Source: Magicicada septendecula (Eukaryota; Arthropoda; Insecta; Hemiptera; Cicadidae). From it: a stretch of 64,000 nt of DNA. This document shows, in pieces, positions 13,290-24,483 of the stretch. The notes beneath the pieces were generated by a model that was given only the letters and a program-made list of their open reading frames with translations, was not told the DNA's origin and did no database searches. Every line of letters starts with the position of its first letter. Position 1 is the first letter of the stretch. The position numbers and the translations under genes are program-made. The stretch lies in assembly GCA_034769895.1 (NCBI GenBank), contig CM068370.1:50043454-50107453 (forward strand), given 5' to 3'.

Positions 13290-15983
13290 TTCGGCTTGCA
13301 CGCGTTATGTTGGTGTGGGTTTCGGCACTTTCGATTTAAAAAGCGTGCAAAAGTAAGAAAATAAACATGAGTGAGGCCAGAAATAACGTCAATTGTGTGT
13401 TTGTGTCTTACCTGCCTTTTTATTGCCGTATTAAATGAAAAATATTATATTACATTAAAATTAAAAAATTTTAATTTTATTGCCTGGCAACAAAATTATT
13501 TTATTTTTAACAATTACCATTGTTTCAAAAAGGTTAAATAAATTTGCAAGTACTTTACTCTTGTTAAAACATAAAAGGTTGCAGGTAAACTACCCCTTCC
13601 CCTTAACCGATCTTCACCAAAATCGAAAGTCCTTGAGACCTCTACAATTCAGGGATGTATGCAAAAAATTATTTGATTCTGTTTGAATTTGCGGCTGTTA
13701 TCGTTTGCCATAGAAAATACGCTTGATAAAAAAACGGTGCAGGTAAACTACCCCTTCCCCTTAACCGATCTTCACCAAAAACAATAGGTCTTGAGTACTC
13801 TACAAATCAGGGCTGTATGCAAAACATTATTTGATTCTGTTTGAATTTGCGGCTGTTATCGTTTGCCATAGGAAATACCCTTGTTAAAACATAAAACGTT
13901 ACAGGTAAACTACCCCTTTCCCTCAACCGATCTTCACCAAAAACAATAGGTCTTGAGAAATCTACAATTTAGGGCTGTATGCAAATAATCGTTTGATTCT
14001 GTTTGAATTTGCGGCTGTTATCGTTTGCCATCGGAAATACCCTTGTTAAAACATAAAACGTTACAGGTAAACTACCCCTTTCCCTTAACCGATCTTCACC
14101 AAAAACAATAGGTCTTGAAAACTCTACAATTCAGGGCTGTATACGAAACATTATTTAAGTGTGTTTGAATTTGCGGCTGTTATCGTTTGCCAAAAAAAAA
14201 ATTTCTCTTGATAAAAAAAACCGTTGCAGGTAAACTACCCCTTCCCCTTAACCGATCTTCACCAAAAACAATAGGTCGCGAGTACTCTACAAATCAGGGC
14301 TGTATGCAAAAAATTATTTGATTCTGTTTGAATTTGCGGCAGTTATCGTTTGCCATATAAAATACGCTTGATAAAAAACGTTGCAGGTAAACTACCCCTT
14401 CCCCTTAACCGATCTTCACCAAAAACAACAGGTCTTGAGTACTCTACAAATCAGGGCTGTATGCAGAAAATTATTTTATTCAGTTTGAATTTGCGGCTGT
14501 TATCGTTTGCCATAGAAAATACCCTTGTTAAAAAAACGTTGTAGGTAAACTACCCCTTTCCCATAACCGATCTTCACCAAAAACAATAGGTCTTGAGAAC
14601 TCTACAATTTAGTGCTGTATGCAAATAATCTTTTGATTCTGTTTGAATTTGCGGCTGTTATCGTTTGCCATAGGAAATACCCTTGTTAAAACATAAAACG
14701 TTACAAGTAAACTACCCCTTTCCCTTAACCGATCTTCACCAAAAACAAACGGTCTTGAGAACTCTACAATTCAGGGCTGTATACGAAACATTATTTGATT
14801 CTGTTTGAATTTGCGGCTGTTATCGTTTGCCAAAAAAAAAAATTTCCCTTGATAAAAAAAACCGTTGCAGGTAAACTACCCCTTTCCCTCAACCGATCTT
14901 CACCAAAAACAATAGGTCGCGAGTACTCTACAAATCAGGGCTGTATGCAAAAAATTATTTGATTCTGTTTGAATTTGCGGCAGTTATCGTTTGCCATAGA
15001 AAATACGCTTGATAAAAAACGTTGCAGGTAAACTACCCCTTCCCCTCAACCGATCTTCACCAAAAACAATAGGTCTTGAGTACTCTACAAATCAGGGCAG
15101 TATGCAGAAAATTATTTGATTCTGTTTGAATTTGCGGCTGTTATCGTTTGCCATAAAAAATACCCTTGTTAAAAAAACGTTGTAGGTAAACTACCCCTTT
15201 CCCTTAACCGATCTTCACCAAAAACAATAGGTCTTGAGAACTCTACAATTTAGGGCTGTATGCAAATAATCTTTTGATTCTGTTTGAATTTGCGGCCGTT
15301 ATCGTTTGCCATAGGAAATACCCTTGTTAAAACATAAAACGTTACAAGTAAACTACCCCTTTCCCTTAACCGATCTTCACCAAAAACAATAGGTCTCGAG
15401 TACTCTACAATTTAGGGCTGTATGCAAATAATCTTTTGATTCTGTTTGAATTTGCGGCTGTTATCGTTTGCCATAGGAAATACCCTTGTTAAAACATAAA
15501 ACGTTACAAGTAAACTACCCCTTTCCCTTAACCGATCTTCACCAAAAACAAAAGGTCTTGAGAACTCTACAATTAAGGGCTGTATACGAAACATTATTTG
15601 ATTATGTTTGAATTTGCGGCTGTTATCGTTTGCCAACAAAAAAAATTTCCCTTGATAAAAAAAAACCGTTGCAGGTAAACTACCCCTTTCCTTCAACCGA
15701 TCTTCACCAAAAACAATAGGTCGCGAGTCCTCTACGAATCAGGGCTGTATGCAAAAAATTATTTGATTCTGTTTGAATTTGCGGCAGTTATCGTTTGCCA
15801 TAGAAAAAAAATCTACAGACACACAGACAGACACACAGACACACACACACACAGACACTTTTCGGAAAACGACTTTTTTCATGTTTTGAGTGTAGTAGAA
15901 TCAGAATCTGCAATAATCTCGAACACGATTTTTTTTGCCATCACCATACTTCCATTCCTTAAGGAAATATGGAAGTAAAAATC
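13290..15983 (+). repeat. Composite HINE-like element, copy F continued, and array end
   Basis: Leader at 13294 ('cttgcacgcgttatgttgg'), a collapsed (GT)n, about 14 units of about 160 bp, a (GACA/CA)n tract at 15815-15855 and the tail at about 15951-15979. After the tail the sequence changes to unrelated AT-rich DNA, which is the target of the LTR retrotransposon. This marks the right end of the array. Confidence 0.62.
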
Positions 15984-16000
15984 ATTGTATTTTTTTATAC

Positions 16001-16004
16001 ATAC
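16001..16004 (+). repeat. Target-site duplication of LTR element, left (atac)
   Basis: 'atac' abuts the 5' LTR and is repeated at 22841-22844 immediately after the 3' LTR. Four bases fit LTR-retrotransposon integration. Confidence 0.8.
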
Positions 16005-17241
16005 TGTAACGGGCCTATTTCAGGGTAATAAGGAAATTTGTAATTTTTTATTTGGTTAAAGCAGATAACATGTTGGTTTAAATAGTTGGGACAAAATTTA
16101 TAAACAAAGGTAAATTTAGTGGTAGGCGACGGTAGCGAAGGTGGTACGACTGATTGACAATATTGTATGTAAATTTCTCAAGCGAGAACAACAACCGACA
16201 AATTGTGCCAAGGGCAGCTTCAAGGACACAAAACCAGTCAACAAGTTATGTAACTGACATCAGGCGAACGTTACGTCAGCGCCTTACATAACAAGGAATG
16301 TGGGTGGATTGTGCTACTAGCTTTGTCACACTTACAGCAAATATAGAACAGTCGGAAAACAACATCTGAACAGATCGGACGCAAAACAACTGTCGCGTCT
16401 GCCCGGCTCACCGGTTTTGGGCGAAGTTTTGGTGTTCGCCGGCTGTGCGTAATTTTCGCCCGCACCTTATAAAATGTGAATAAAATATTGAAATATGATT
16501 TAACAGCTGAAATTCATAATAAAAATGTGATTAACAGTTTATTTACACTATAACAGTTCGGAAATTATGAAGTGAAAGTTGAAACAAAAAAATCGATGTA
16601 GTGCGGGTGGACCGATATGACGTCTTTTGGACTGATTGGCAGATAAGTAATCCATCGGAATCCAATAAAACGAACTTTCAAAATTTTCAATTCTTAATCT
16701 CGTTTTCATTCAAAATCTCAATATTTAAAAATTTAACATTTTTCAAAGCTATGAGATCTCACGGGTTATAAATTAATTGTGTGTGTGTGTGTGTGTGTGT
16801 ACATGAGTGAGTGAAACTAGATAAATTAAGAAGGCTGGTTTGTGTTGTTAGGTCTTAATGTATATATTAGTCATGTTTAATTTTATAGAAGTATATTTGC
16901 AATTTACATACTATGTTTTAAATCCCATTATATGCTTGATAACTTCCGTCAATATGAATTTGTAGTAGAAAAAGGATGTCAGGAGATAGTGTTTAAACAA
17001 TAAAAGTTTTAGTAAAATGTCAATAAAACTATATTAATGGGAAACAATATAAAGTTTTCTTTATTTTGAACAACCAATTCTGATCTCCTGTGTTCGCCGA
17101 AAAGAACCCCAAAATGATAGGTACAATTTTTGGTGTTTTTGTTTGCTTGTTAATCATAAAACAAGATGGCGCCCGATAATTATACAAGGTATGTTATTAA
17201 ATTAGTTAATGTTATGTGACTCGAAATTTAGTAGCTTCACA
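16005..17241 (+). repeat. 5' LTR (1237 bp)
   Basis: Begins tgtaacgggcc and ends ttcaca. A TATA-like box (TATAAAA) lies at 16468-16474, and AATAAA-type signals follow just after it and further downstream. It contains a short (GT)n at about 16781-16800. It matches 21607-22840 nearly base for base. Short ORFs in both LTRs (for example 16271-16465 on the minus strand) are shadows. Confidence 0.93.
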
Positions 17242-17497
17242 TTTGGCTTCTGGAACAGGGACAATTTTATATAGAGAAATTTATATAAAATTCGGCCTAC
17301 GGGGAGAGCAGAACGGTTGTTTGAGATAGGAAATAAAATTTTTGTATGTACGTAAAATAGACGCAGATAGGGGTTATGTTATGATTGTGTGAAGTATGGG
17401 TAAATAGAACATCTTTTGATAATAAATATAGGTTATATATACAGGTATAGTAACATTTTGAAAAGAAATATATGTAAAAGTTTTCTTTTATTTTAAA

Positions 17498-17833
17498 ATG
17501 GCAGATAATAACGAGGTTGCAGTTGAAATGAGTGAGTCGGCTAGTGTGGAAGAACCAGGGGTTCATTCAACCCCAGTAAATCGAGTAAAAGAATTCAGCC
17601 TAACTGAATCAGCAATAGACGACTCGAGTAATATATCGACTCCAATCTCAACAAAATGTAATCAAGTAGAAAATGATATGATGAGTGTTATACTAAAGCA
17701 GTTAGAGGAAATGAATAGTAATGTTAACAATAAATTTGAGGTACAGAATAATAATTTCAATGATAAATTTGATATTCAGAACAGTAAATTAGATGTTCAA
17801 AAGAATAGTTTGACAGTAAATTCGATGAGTTGA
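17498..17833 (+). CDS. gag-like protein, N-terminal part (frameshifted)
   Basis: An ATG-started frame of 111 codons beginning MADNNEVAVEMSES. It is acidic and then enters heptad-like repeats (NKFEVQNNNF..DKFDIQNSKLDVQ), predicting a coiled coil. It is the first gene after the 5' LTR, in the gag position. The repeat pattern continues in the next frame at about 17805, so the stop at 17831 results from a one-base shift and not from a natural end. No zinc knuckle is present. I do not recognise the family beyond its position. Confidence 0.55.
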   Translation: MADNNEVAVEMSESASVEEPGVHSTPVNRVKEFSLTESAIDDSSNISTPISTKCNQVENDMMSVILKQLEEMNSNVNNKFEVQNNNFNDKFDIQNSKLDVQKNSLTVNSMS

Positions 17834-18663
17834 CAAACCAAATTAAAGAAATGAATAAATGTTGTAAAAATACCCATGAAACAATAAAAAATAGTTTAAA
17901 TAAATTAGAACAGAGTGTGGAGAGAATGGAAGTAGTTGTGATGAATCCAGAGAAAAATAAAATAAATGAAAATTGTAATGACAAGTGTGAAAATATGATA
18001 TTGGATAGAGAATTCATAAATAATAATAATATAATTGAAAATGTTACATCAGAGAGTACTGATGAGTCTGTGGAATGTGATTATGAGATGTTAAGGTGTG
18101 TTAGTGAGTTAGAGAGAGAGAGGAAAAATAATATAGTAATTGAATGTGGGCAGAGGGTAAATTTTCCCATTAATTTTTCTGAACCAAGGTGTTCACAAAT
18201 GTTATTGTTTTTGAAGGGCGAGAGACCCATATTAGTAGATGAATTGAAGTGTATTTTGATGTTGTATAATGTTGTACCCTCTGTCTGTAATAATGATGTT
18301 GAAAGCATGATTTGGTATTGTGATGAGAGAGAGTTAAACAGAGAAGTGTATGTGGAGAAAGTAACAGAATTGTATAACTTAAATAGAAAGTATGGTGAAT
18401 GGAAGGAAAGTTTAAAAGTATATTTGAGTAACAATGATTATAATGATTATAATGATTTGGTAAGGATAATTAACCCAATAGTGAATGAAGTCAATGACGG
18501 AGACTTAACAAAAATACCTAACGTAGACTGGTTATATGAGTATTTGAATAAGCTGAATGAATTTGGTTTGTATGGTTACAACACACACAACAGTCATTTG
18601 TGTGGTGATAAAATTGAACGATGTTATGTAAAACCAAGACTTATCTGGGACGATGGAGGTTGA
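17830..18663 (+). CDS. gag-like protein, main part
   Basis: About 277 codons in the frame following the shift. The coiled coil continues (NQIKEMNKCCKNTHETIKN), then an asparagine-rich acidic linker, then a helical region around 'LRCVSELERERKNNIVIE' and 'FPINFSEPRCSQMLLFLKG' that may be a capsid-like domain. It ends at WDDGG with no CCHC knuckle and no pol downstream. The role as gag rests on position in the LTR element and on the N-terminal coiled coil. Base composition (A/T in third positions) matches the surrounding element, so this is the element's own gene. Confidence 0.55.
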   Translation: MTNQIKEMNKCCKNTHETIKNSLNKLEQSVERMEVVVMNPEKNKINENCNDKCENMILDREFINNNNIIENVTSESTDESVECDYEMLRCVSELERERKNNIVIECGQRVNFPINFSEPRCSQMLLFLKGERPILVDELKCILMLYNVVPSVCNNDVESMIWYCDERELNREVYVEKVTELYNLNRKYGEWKESLKVYLSNNDYNDYNDLVRIINPIVNEVNDGDLTKIPNVDWLYEYLNKLNEFGLYGYNTHNSHLCGDKIERCYVKPRLIWDDGG

Positions 18664-21300
18664 GCTAAAATATCAGTGTATAGACATTGTTGAATACTGT
18701 AAATTTTGGTAACGACCTTGCAGATTTGGACATATGAAGTGTGAAACAATTGAACAGTTATTGACGTATACTTTGTAAATAATATAGTGAATTCATTTGT
18801 GTGTATTATGAAATGTTAGGTAAGTAATGTGTATATGTATTAGAAAATGTTGTGATAATAATAATAATATTATTAATATTTTGCATTCTAATTAAATAAT
18901 AAAAATAATTATGACGACCATAATTAATGGTTTGTAATTTTGATAATAATTGAAATATGTTGTGTTTTTAATAATCAATTGAAGTAAATAATTTGAGATG
19001 TTTAAATATTGTGATTGAATGTTATATGTTTGAATTTTATAATGAATTTAAATTATTTGATGAGATTTTAATTTAATAATAATTAATGAATAAATGAATG
19101 TTAAAAGTTTTAGTTTGTGGAACAACATAATGGTTAAAAATATATAAAATTTTGAGTAATCTAATTACAGCAAAGGATAAATAATGAAATGATGATATAT
19201 AAAAGGGTTAATGAAAAAATTTCAAACAAGAATGTTTATAAGTTTTTCTATAAATTATTTTAAAAGAGAATTGTGTGTTTAGTCTATACTAATAATGTCA
19301 TTTAAGTATAAATTCTTAAGTTAGTGTTACAAAAGATATTTTACTTGTGATTCCCCAACTTTTCGGGCGGTCATGGCCTCACCGAACCTTGACCGTGGAA
19401 TTGGTTTAGCTTTAACAGCTATGGTTGGGGCACATTACGATTACGCGCTGACCATAACTGGCCATAGCTGTTATCGTTGTAAAGGTGTATATTAGAAATT
19501 AATGGGGGGCGAACTAGGGGGAATCCCGGAACTATGGAACAGCGGCTGCCACTCTGTTCGAGGAGGAACAGCAGAGCCAGGTGGTAGACCCGCATTAAGG
19601 GCGCATAACTATAGACTAAGATATGTTGATATCTGTAACTTTTAAAATGTAACGCAGAAGCAAGGACACGGAGATGTCACATTCCTCCAAAACCTCAGTC
19701 CTTGTGGACGCAACTGGACGCCACAGTCCAGGGGGGGTCATAGTGTGTGTGGCAGGGAGGTTGTTCAGGGGGATAACAAATTAGAAATTTGTTGTATTTT
19801 AATAATGATGATTCGCTACTCAATAATTTTGTTTTTGATTTGAAAAATAGATGCACTACATACTTCCTATATTGTGTTTATTATGTCTTATTGTGTTAAT
19901 TACATGTAGTATGTTAGGAATAAGGATTATAAAAATATAATAATATGTTTTCAATGTGTTTTTAGATTTAAAAATAAAATGGAATAAAGGTGTGATAGTT
20001 AAAATTTTCAATGGGTTGCAAAAGATAGAAGTTGGGTGATAGTAATTGTTTAAATAAAATGTTTGAGTCAGTCCAAGATGAATATTTGTGGGACATATAG
20101 ATCTGTCCAAATTGAAGCCAAAGTTAAAGAAATAGTAGAGATGAAAATAATGCAATGTTGTTTTGAGTTAATGTATGTTATAGAATTTTGAGAAGTATAA
20201 ATGTTGACACAGTAGTTATGGAGAATTTATGTAGAGTTTTGAGCGATATATTGTTGTTTATTTTGATGATGTTATTTTGCTATAGTTGTAGTAAGGTAAT
20301 GAGATTGAGATTTTGGGGATGGCAATTTTGTAGTAGGGGGTAGTGTAATGTGGGAGTCCGCAACATAATGATAAGTTGGGACGGGATAGGGATAGATTTT
20401 AGTGGAGACGGGGCCGCCTTAGGTAGAATCCAGGGGCCAGAGAACGGGAATTGAGCTTTTTGGGGGGGGAACACTTATCCTATGTACAAAGGGTTAGAGA
20501 GTATTTTTTTTTTATATATAGAGAGAAGGTGGCAAATTGAGTTAAAGTAGTAAGTAGTTAGAGGTAGAGAAGGGTTAGTAGATTTTTTGATAGAGAAGGG
20601 TGTCATACTAGTTAAAGATTTTGTAAGGGAGCGTTAGAGTCATAAAAGGGGAAGATTATGAGTAAATGTCAAGTTGATAAAATGAATTATAATGAATAAC
20701 GTAGAATCACCCAAATTAATGAAAGGGAATAATAAATGAAATGATGTGTAAAATGAAATGATTGAAAAAAAAAAAATTATTTTTGAGAAATGAATTAATA
20801 AAAGTAAAGTGAGTTTAAAAGATAATTTTATGATTTTATATGCAAATTCAATGATGCTAAGTGTGTAAGTTTTAAATAGAAATTGTTTATTTTAAGATGA
20901 TAATAACAATGTGAATTATTAATGTACTCTGTTTTCTTATGTTATATTGTGTTTGTTAGTATTTAAGAGAATTTTATGAAGTTAAATATTTTAAATGCAT
21001 TTTAAATTGGGGATGAGAGAAATCTGATATGGTAATGGGAAATGTTTATGAGTCAATCGTCTGTTTATTTAAATTCTGATGGGAATCAGGGCAGTAATTT
21101 TGAATTTTGGGATAAAAGTTAATAAGAGAAAGTAGATAGAATGAGATTATGGAATTTTAAAAGGGGTATCATGTTGTGGTTAGACATTTTGATATATATG
21201 TTAGAAATAAGTAAAAAACAAAACCAGTGCTTCTTAGCGCAAACCAGCACCGCTAGGGGGAAACAGATCAGTTGGGGATATGGTGTTGTATAAGGCCACT
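18664..21300. other. Internal non-coding region of the LTR element
   Basis: AT-rich with no long ORF on either strand. A GC-richer island at about 19360-19760 contains a 12-bp perfect inverted repeat (19413-19424 with 19462-19473). No remnant of reverse transcriptase or integrase motifs was seen. The region probably represents deleted or replaced pol. Confidence 0.6.
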
Positions 21301-21326
21301 ATTTGATATTTGATTTGTTGTTTCAG

Positions 21327-21473
21327 TGTTTGGTGATGCTGTGGCGGCGGACCTGAGCTGGCCAGCGCGTCAGAGCAGGGGCGTTAAGTATCTGTCTGAC
21401 TCTACGGTGTTGGGATCTCGAGAGAGAAGTCCAGTATTGTCATTCAGATGCGGTTACAGTCACCAGACCAAGG
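21327..21473 (+). other. Exon-like GC-rich segment in the LTR element
   Basis: It is preceded by a T-rich tract ending tttcag (acceptor-like, AG at 21325-21326) and followed by gg|gtgagt (donor-like GT at 21474-21475). The 147 bases are open in the frame reading FGDAVAADLSWPARQSRGVK and are much richer in G+C than their surroundings. 147 is a multiple of three. It could be a captured host exon or part of a spliced env-like gene. No protein family was recognised. Confidence 0.4.
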
Positions 21474-21556
21474 GTGAGTTGATTATTTTTTTTATAAACC
21501 GTAAAGGGGGTTGTGGCGACATATCCTGGCTGATCCCTCTAGCAAGTATGAATGTG

Positions 21557-21598
21557 TCAATGAGATTTTTTATGCTTCGGCATAAAATATCTCATTGA
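21557..21598 (+). promoter_or_regulatory. 19-bp hairpin with C(UUCG)G loop before the 3' LTR
   Basis: 21557-21575 pairs with 21580-21598 at 18 of 19 positions, closed by the ultra-stable cUUCGg tetraloop. It overlaps the start of the purine tract before the LTR. A role in RNA stability, packaging or plus-strand priming is possible but not shown. Confidence 0.6.
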
Positions 21599-21603
21599 GG
21601 GGG
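21597..21603 (+). promoter_or_regulatory. Polypurine tract (GAGGGGG)
   Basis: Seven purines end three bases before the 3' LTR, the expected place for plus-strand priming in reverse transcription. Confidence 0.6.
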
Positions 21604-21606
21604 TAT

Positions 21607-22840
21607 TGTAACGGGCCTATTTCAGGGTAATAAGGAAATTTGTAATTTTTTATTTGGTTAAAGCAGATAACATGTTGGTTTAAATAGTTGGGACAAAATT
21701 TATAAACAAAGGTAAATTTAGTGGTAGGCGACGGTAGCGAAGGTGGTACGACTGATTGACAATATTGTATGTAAATTTCTCAAGCGAGAACAACAACCGA
21801 CAAATTGTGCCAAGGGCAGCTTCAAGGACACAAAACCAGTCAACAAGTTATGTAACTGACATCAGGCGAACGTTACGTCAGCGCCTTACATAACAAGGAA
21901 TGTGGGTGGATTGTGCTACTAGCTTTGTCACACTTACAGCAAATATAGAACAGTCGGAAAACAACATCTGAACAGATCGGACGCAAAACAACTGTCGCGT
22001 CTGCCCGGCTCGCCGGTTTTGGGCGAAGTTTTGGTGTTCGCCGGCTGTGCGTAATTTTCGCCCGCACCTTATAAAATGTGAATAAAATATTGAAATATGA
22101 TTTAACAGCTGAAATTCATAATAAAAATGTGATTAACAGTTTATTTATACTATAACAGTTCGGAAATTATGAAGTGAAAGTTGAAAAAAAAAATCGATGT
22201 AGTGCGGGTGGACCGATATGACGTCTTTTGGACTGATTGGCAGATAAGTAATCCATCGGAATCCAATAAAACGAACTTTCAAAATTTTCAATTCTTAATC
22301 TCGTTTTCATTCAAAATCTCAATATTTAAAAATTTAACATTTTTCAAAGCTATGAGATCTCACGGGTTATAAATTAATTGTGTGTGTGTGTGTGTGTGTA
22401 CATGAGTGAGTGAAACTAGATAAATTAAGAAGGCTGGTTTGTGTTGTTAGGTCTTAATGTATATATTAGTCATGTTTAATTTTATAGAAGTATATTTGCA
22501 ATTTACATACTATGTTTTAAATCCCATTATATGCTTAATAACTTCCGTCAATATGAATTTGTAGTAGAAAAAGGATGTCAGGAGATAGTGTTTAAACAAT
22601 AAAAGTTTTAGTAAAATGTCAATAAAACTATATTAATGGGAAACAATATAAAGTTTTCTTTATTTTGAACAACCAATTCTGATCTCCTGTGTTCGCCGAA
22701 AAGAACCCCAAAATGATAGGTACAATTTTTGGTGTTTTTGTTTGCTTGTTAATCATAAAACAAGATGGCGCCCGATAATTATACAAGGTATGTTATTAAA
22801 TTAGTTAATGTTATGTGACTCGAAATTTAGTAGCTTCACA
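21607..22840 (+). repeat. 3' LTR (1234 bp)
   Basis: Same TG...CA boundaries as the 5' LTR. Visible differences are few: a shorter GT tract, an A/G change at about 22012 against 16410, C/T at about 22147, an A-run difference near 22185, and G/A near 22536. Confidence 0.93.
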
Positions 22841-22843
22841 ATA

Positions 22844-22849
22844 CATGTA
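22844..22849 (+). repeat. Polinton target-site duplication, left (catgta)
   Basis: Six bases just before the left terminus, repeated at 40371-40376 just after the right terminus. Six-base duplications are diagnostic of Polinton/Maverick integration. The first base is also the last base of the LTR element's own duplication, so the two insertions are three bases apart. Confidence 0.9.
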
Positions 22850-23505
22850 AGTAGAGGGAAAGTGAGTGTTCGAAAACACTTCCGGGTTCCGAACGAAAAC
22901 ACTACCGGGTTCCAGTTCATGACGTCATAGAGGCACTGGCAGCTGGTGTCCGAGCTGTCCATGTGACGTCACTGTTTTGTGTGTGTGTGTGTGTGTATGT
23001 GTGTGTATGTGTGACTGAAACACTACCGTGTTCCAGTTCATGACGTCATACAGAGGCTCAAGTCGCTGGCGTCCGCATGGCTAAAACCTGTTTCAAGACG
23101 TCACGAAGGCCGTGGTTTCTGCATGTTCAAAATTTGGTAGCCGAAAACAATGTGTAGCGGATGGGGGTACCCGGAATTCGGCGGTTGCCCGGACGCGCAG
23201 AGGCTATGTCATCGGGTACCGTTACTCGAAATTTTGGGGGTATCGGGTACCGTTACCCGAAATGTTTAAATCAACGGATGGGGGTACCCGAAATTTGTGG
23301 GTACGCCCTAACCGGGTTCCAGTTCATGACAGAGGCCCTGGCAGCTGGTGTCCGAATGTTAAAACACTTCCGCGTTCTGGTTTATTTTGATGTAACAAAA
23401 TAATCGTTCTCTCTCGAAATTTTTTTAATGTCAGAATTTTGGTACCCTAAATGATTAAAACAACGGATGGGGGTACCCGAAATTTGTGGGTACGCCCACA
23501 TGACG
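22850..23505 (+). repeat. Left terminal inverted repeat of the Polinton
   Basis: Inverse of 39729-40370. The only evident difference is the length of a GT/GTAT microsatellite (about 22978-23012). It contains three perfect TGACGTCA-centred palindromes (22919-22928, 22963-22972, 23040-23049) and repeated 'gggtaccc' boxes. Apparent ORFs inside (such as 23112-23390) occur identically inverted on the right and are not considered genes. Confidence 0.95.
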
Positions 23506-24226
23506 CATGTATAAAACACTGGGTATGACGAAACAGGAGGCTATACAGATGGTTTCCGACAGGTGTTGGTTTCCACAAAATAAATTTTGACTCCTCGGGA
23601 TTTGAACCTGGATCTGCGGTTCGCAAAACCATATATTGTATTATTATATATGAGTATATTGTGTTATAATAGAACAGATGCATCCATTTGAATATTGTTT
23701 AGAAAAAACATATTAAAATTATGCATTACTAAAATTGTGTAATTGTATAAATATATTTTACTCTGTGTACCTGCAAAATTGTAACAAACAGGTCTGGTTG
23801 AATCGCTGTGTGTTGATACAAACAGATTATACGCTCTCTCTCACTGTCTCTCTCTTTAGAGAGAGATGCATCTGAACCCTATAAACCGGTTTTCTTCGCA
23901 TGCTGGCGCATACCACAATCCAGCTGTGTCTCTTTATCAATAAGTTGGCTGCATCTCAACTATAAAAACTTGTTATCTTCGCTGGCGTATACCTTATTCA
24001 AGTATGATAGGAATAACTGTTTTGTATAAAGGTATAATAATAAAATAACAAAGGTTACGGTTTATATATAAGTTTTAATAATATCGAAAGCTTTTACAAT
24101 CAAATCATAAGCTATAATTTTCTTTCTCTCTCTACACAGACACGTTCTATATTCACAAGACAATTATAATTGTGCAAAACATACGCGCGCTCTCTATATA
24201 CATAACTAAACAAAATAAACACTTTA

Positions 24227-24274
<48 letters not shown>

Positions 24275-24337
24275 CATAATTATACAAAATAATCTTTTTT
24301 TCTCTCGCTTTCTCTCTCTTTTGCAGCCTTGAAGGTG

Positions 24338-24381
<44 letters not shown>

Positions 24382-24385
24382 ATAT

Positions 24386-24443
<58 letters not shown>

Positions 24444-24446
24444 CAC

Positions 24447-24483
<37 letters not shown>

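Larger units (their letters stand above)
16005..22840 (+). mobile_element. Young non-autonomous LTR retrotransposon
   Basis: Two direct LTRs with TG...CA ends flank 4.4 kb of internal DNA, bounded by a 4-bp duplication. The LTRs differ at only a handful of positions apart from GT-repeat length, so insertion was recent. A gag-like gene is present. No protease, reverse transcriptase, RNase H or integrase was found in any frame, so movement would need a helper element. The superfamily cannot be assigned without pol. Confidence 0.88.

Noticed and set aside
17242..17262. Primer-binding site after the 5' LTR
   Set aside because: 'tggcttctggaacaggga' begins with TGG two bases after the LTR, but I cannot match it to a tRNA 3' end with confidence, so it was not annotated.
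21326..21598. 90-codon ORF as an env-like gene
   Set aside because: It needs a GTG start and has no signal peptide or transmembrane pattern. The exon-like reading of 21327-21473 explains it better.
23112..23403. 80-92 codon ORFs in the inverted repeats
   Set aside because: They occur identically inverted at 39831-40122, but the sequence is built of GGGTACCC repeats and the frames show no domain; treated as inverted-repeat DNA.
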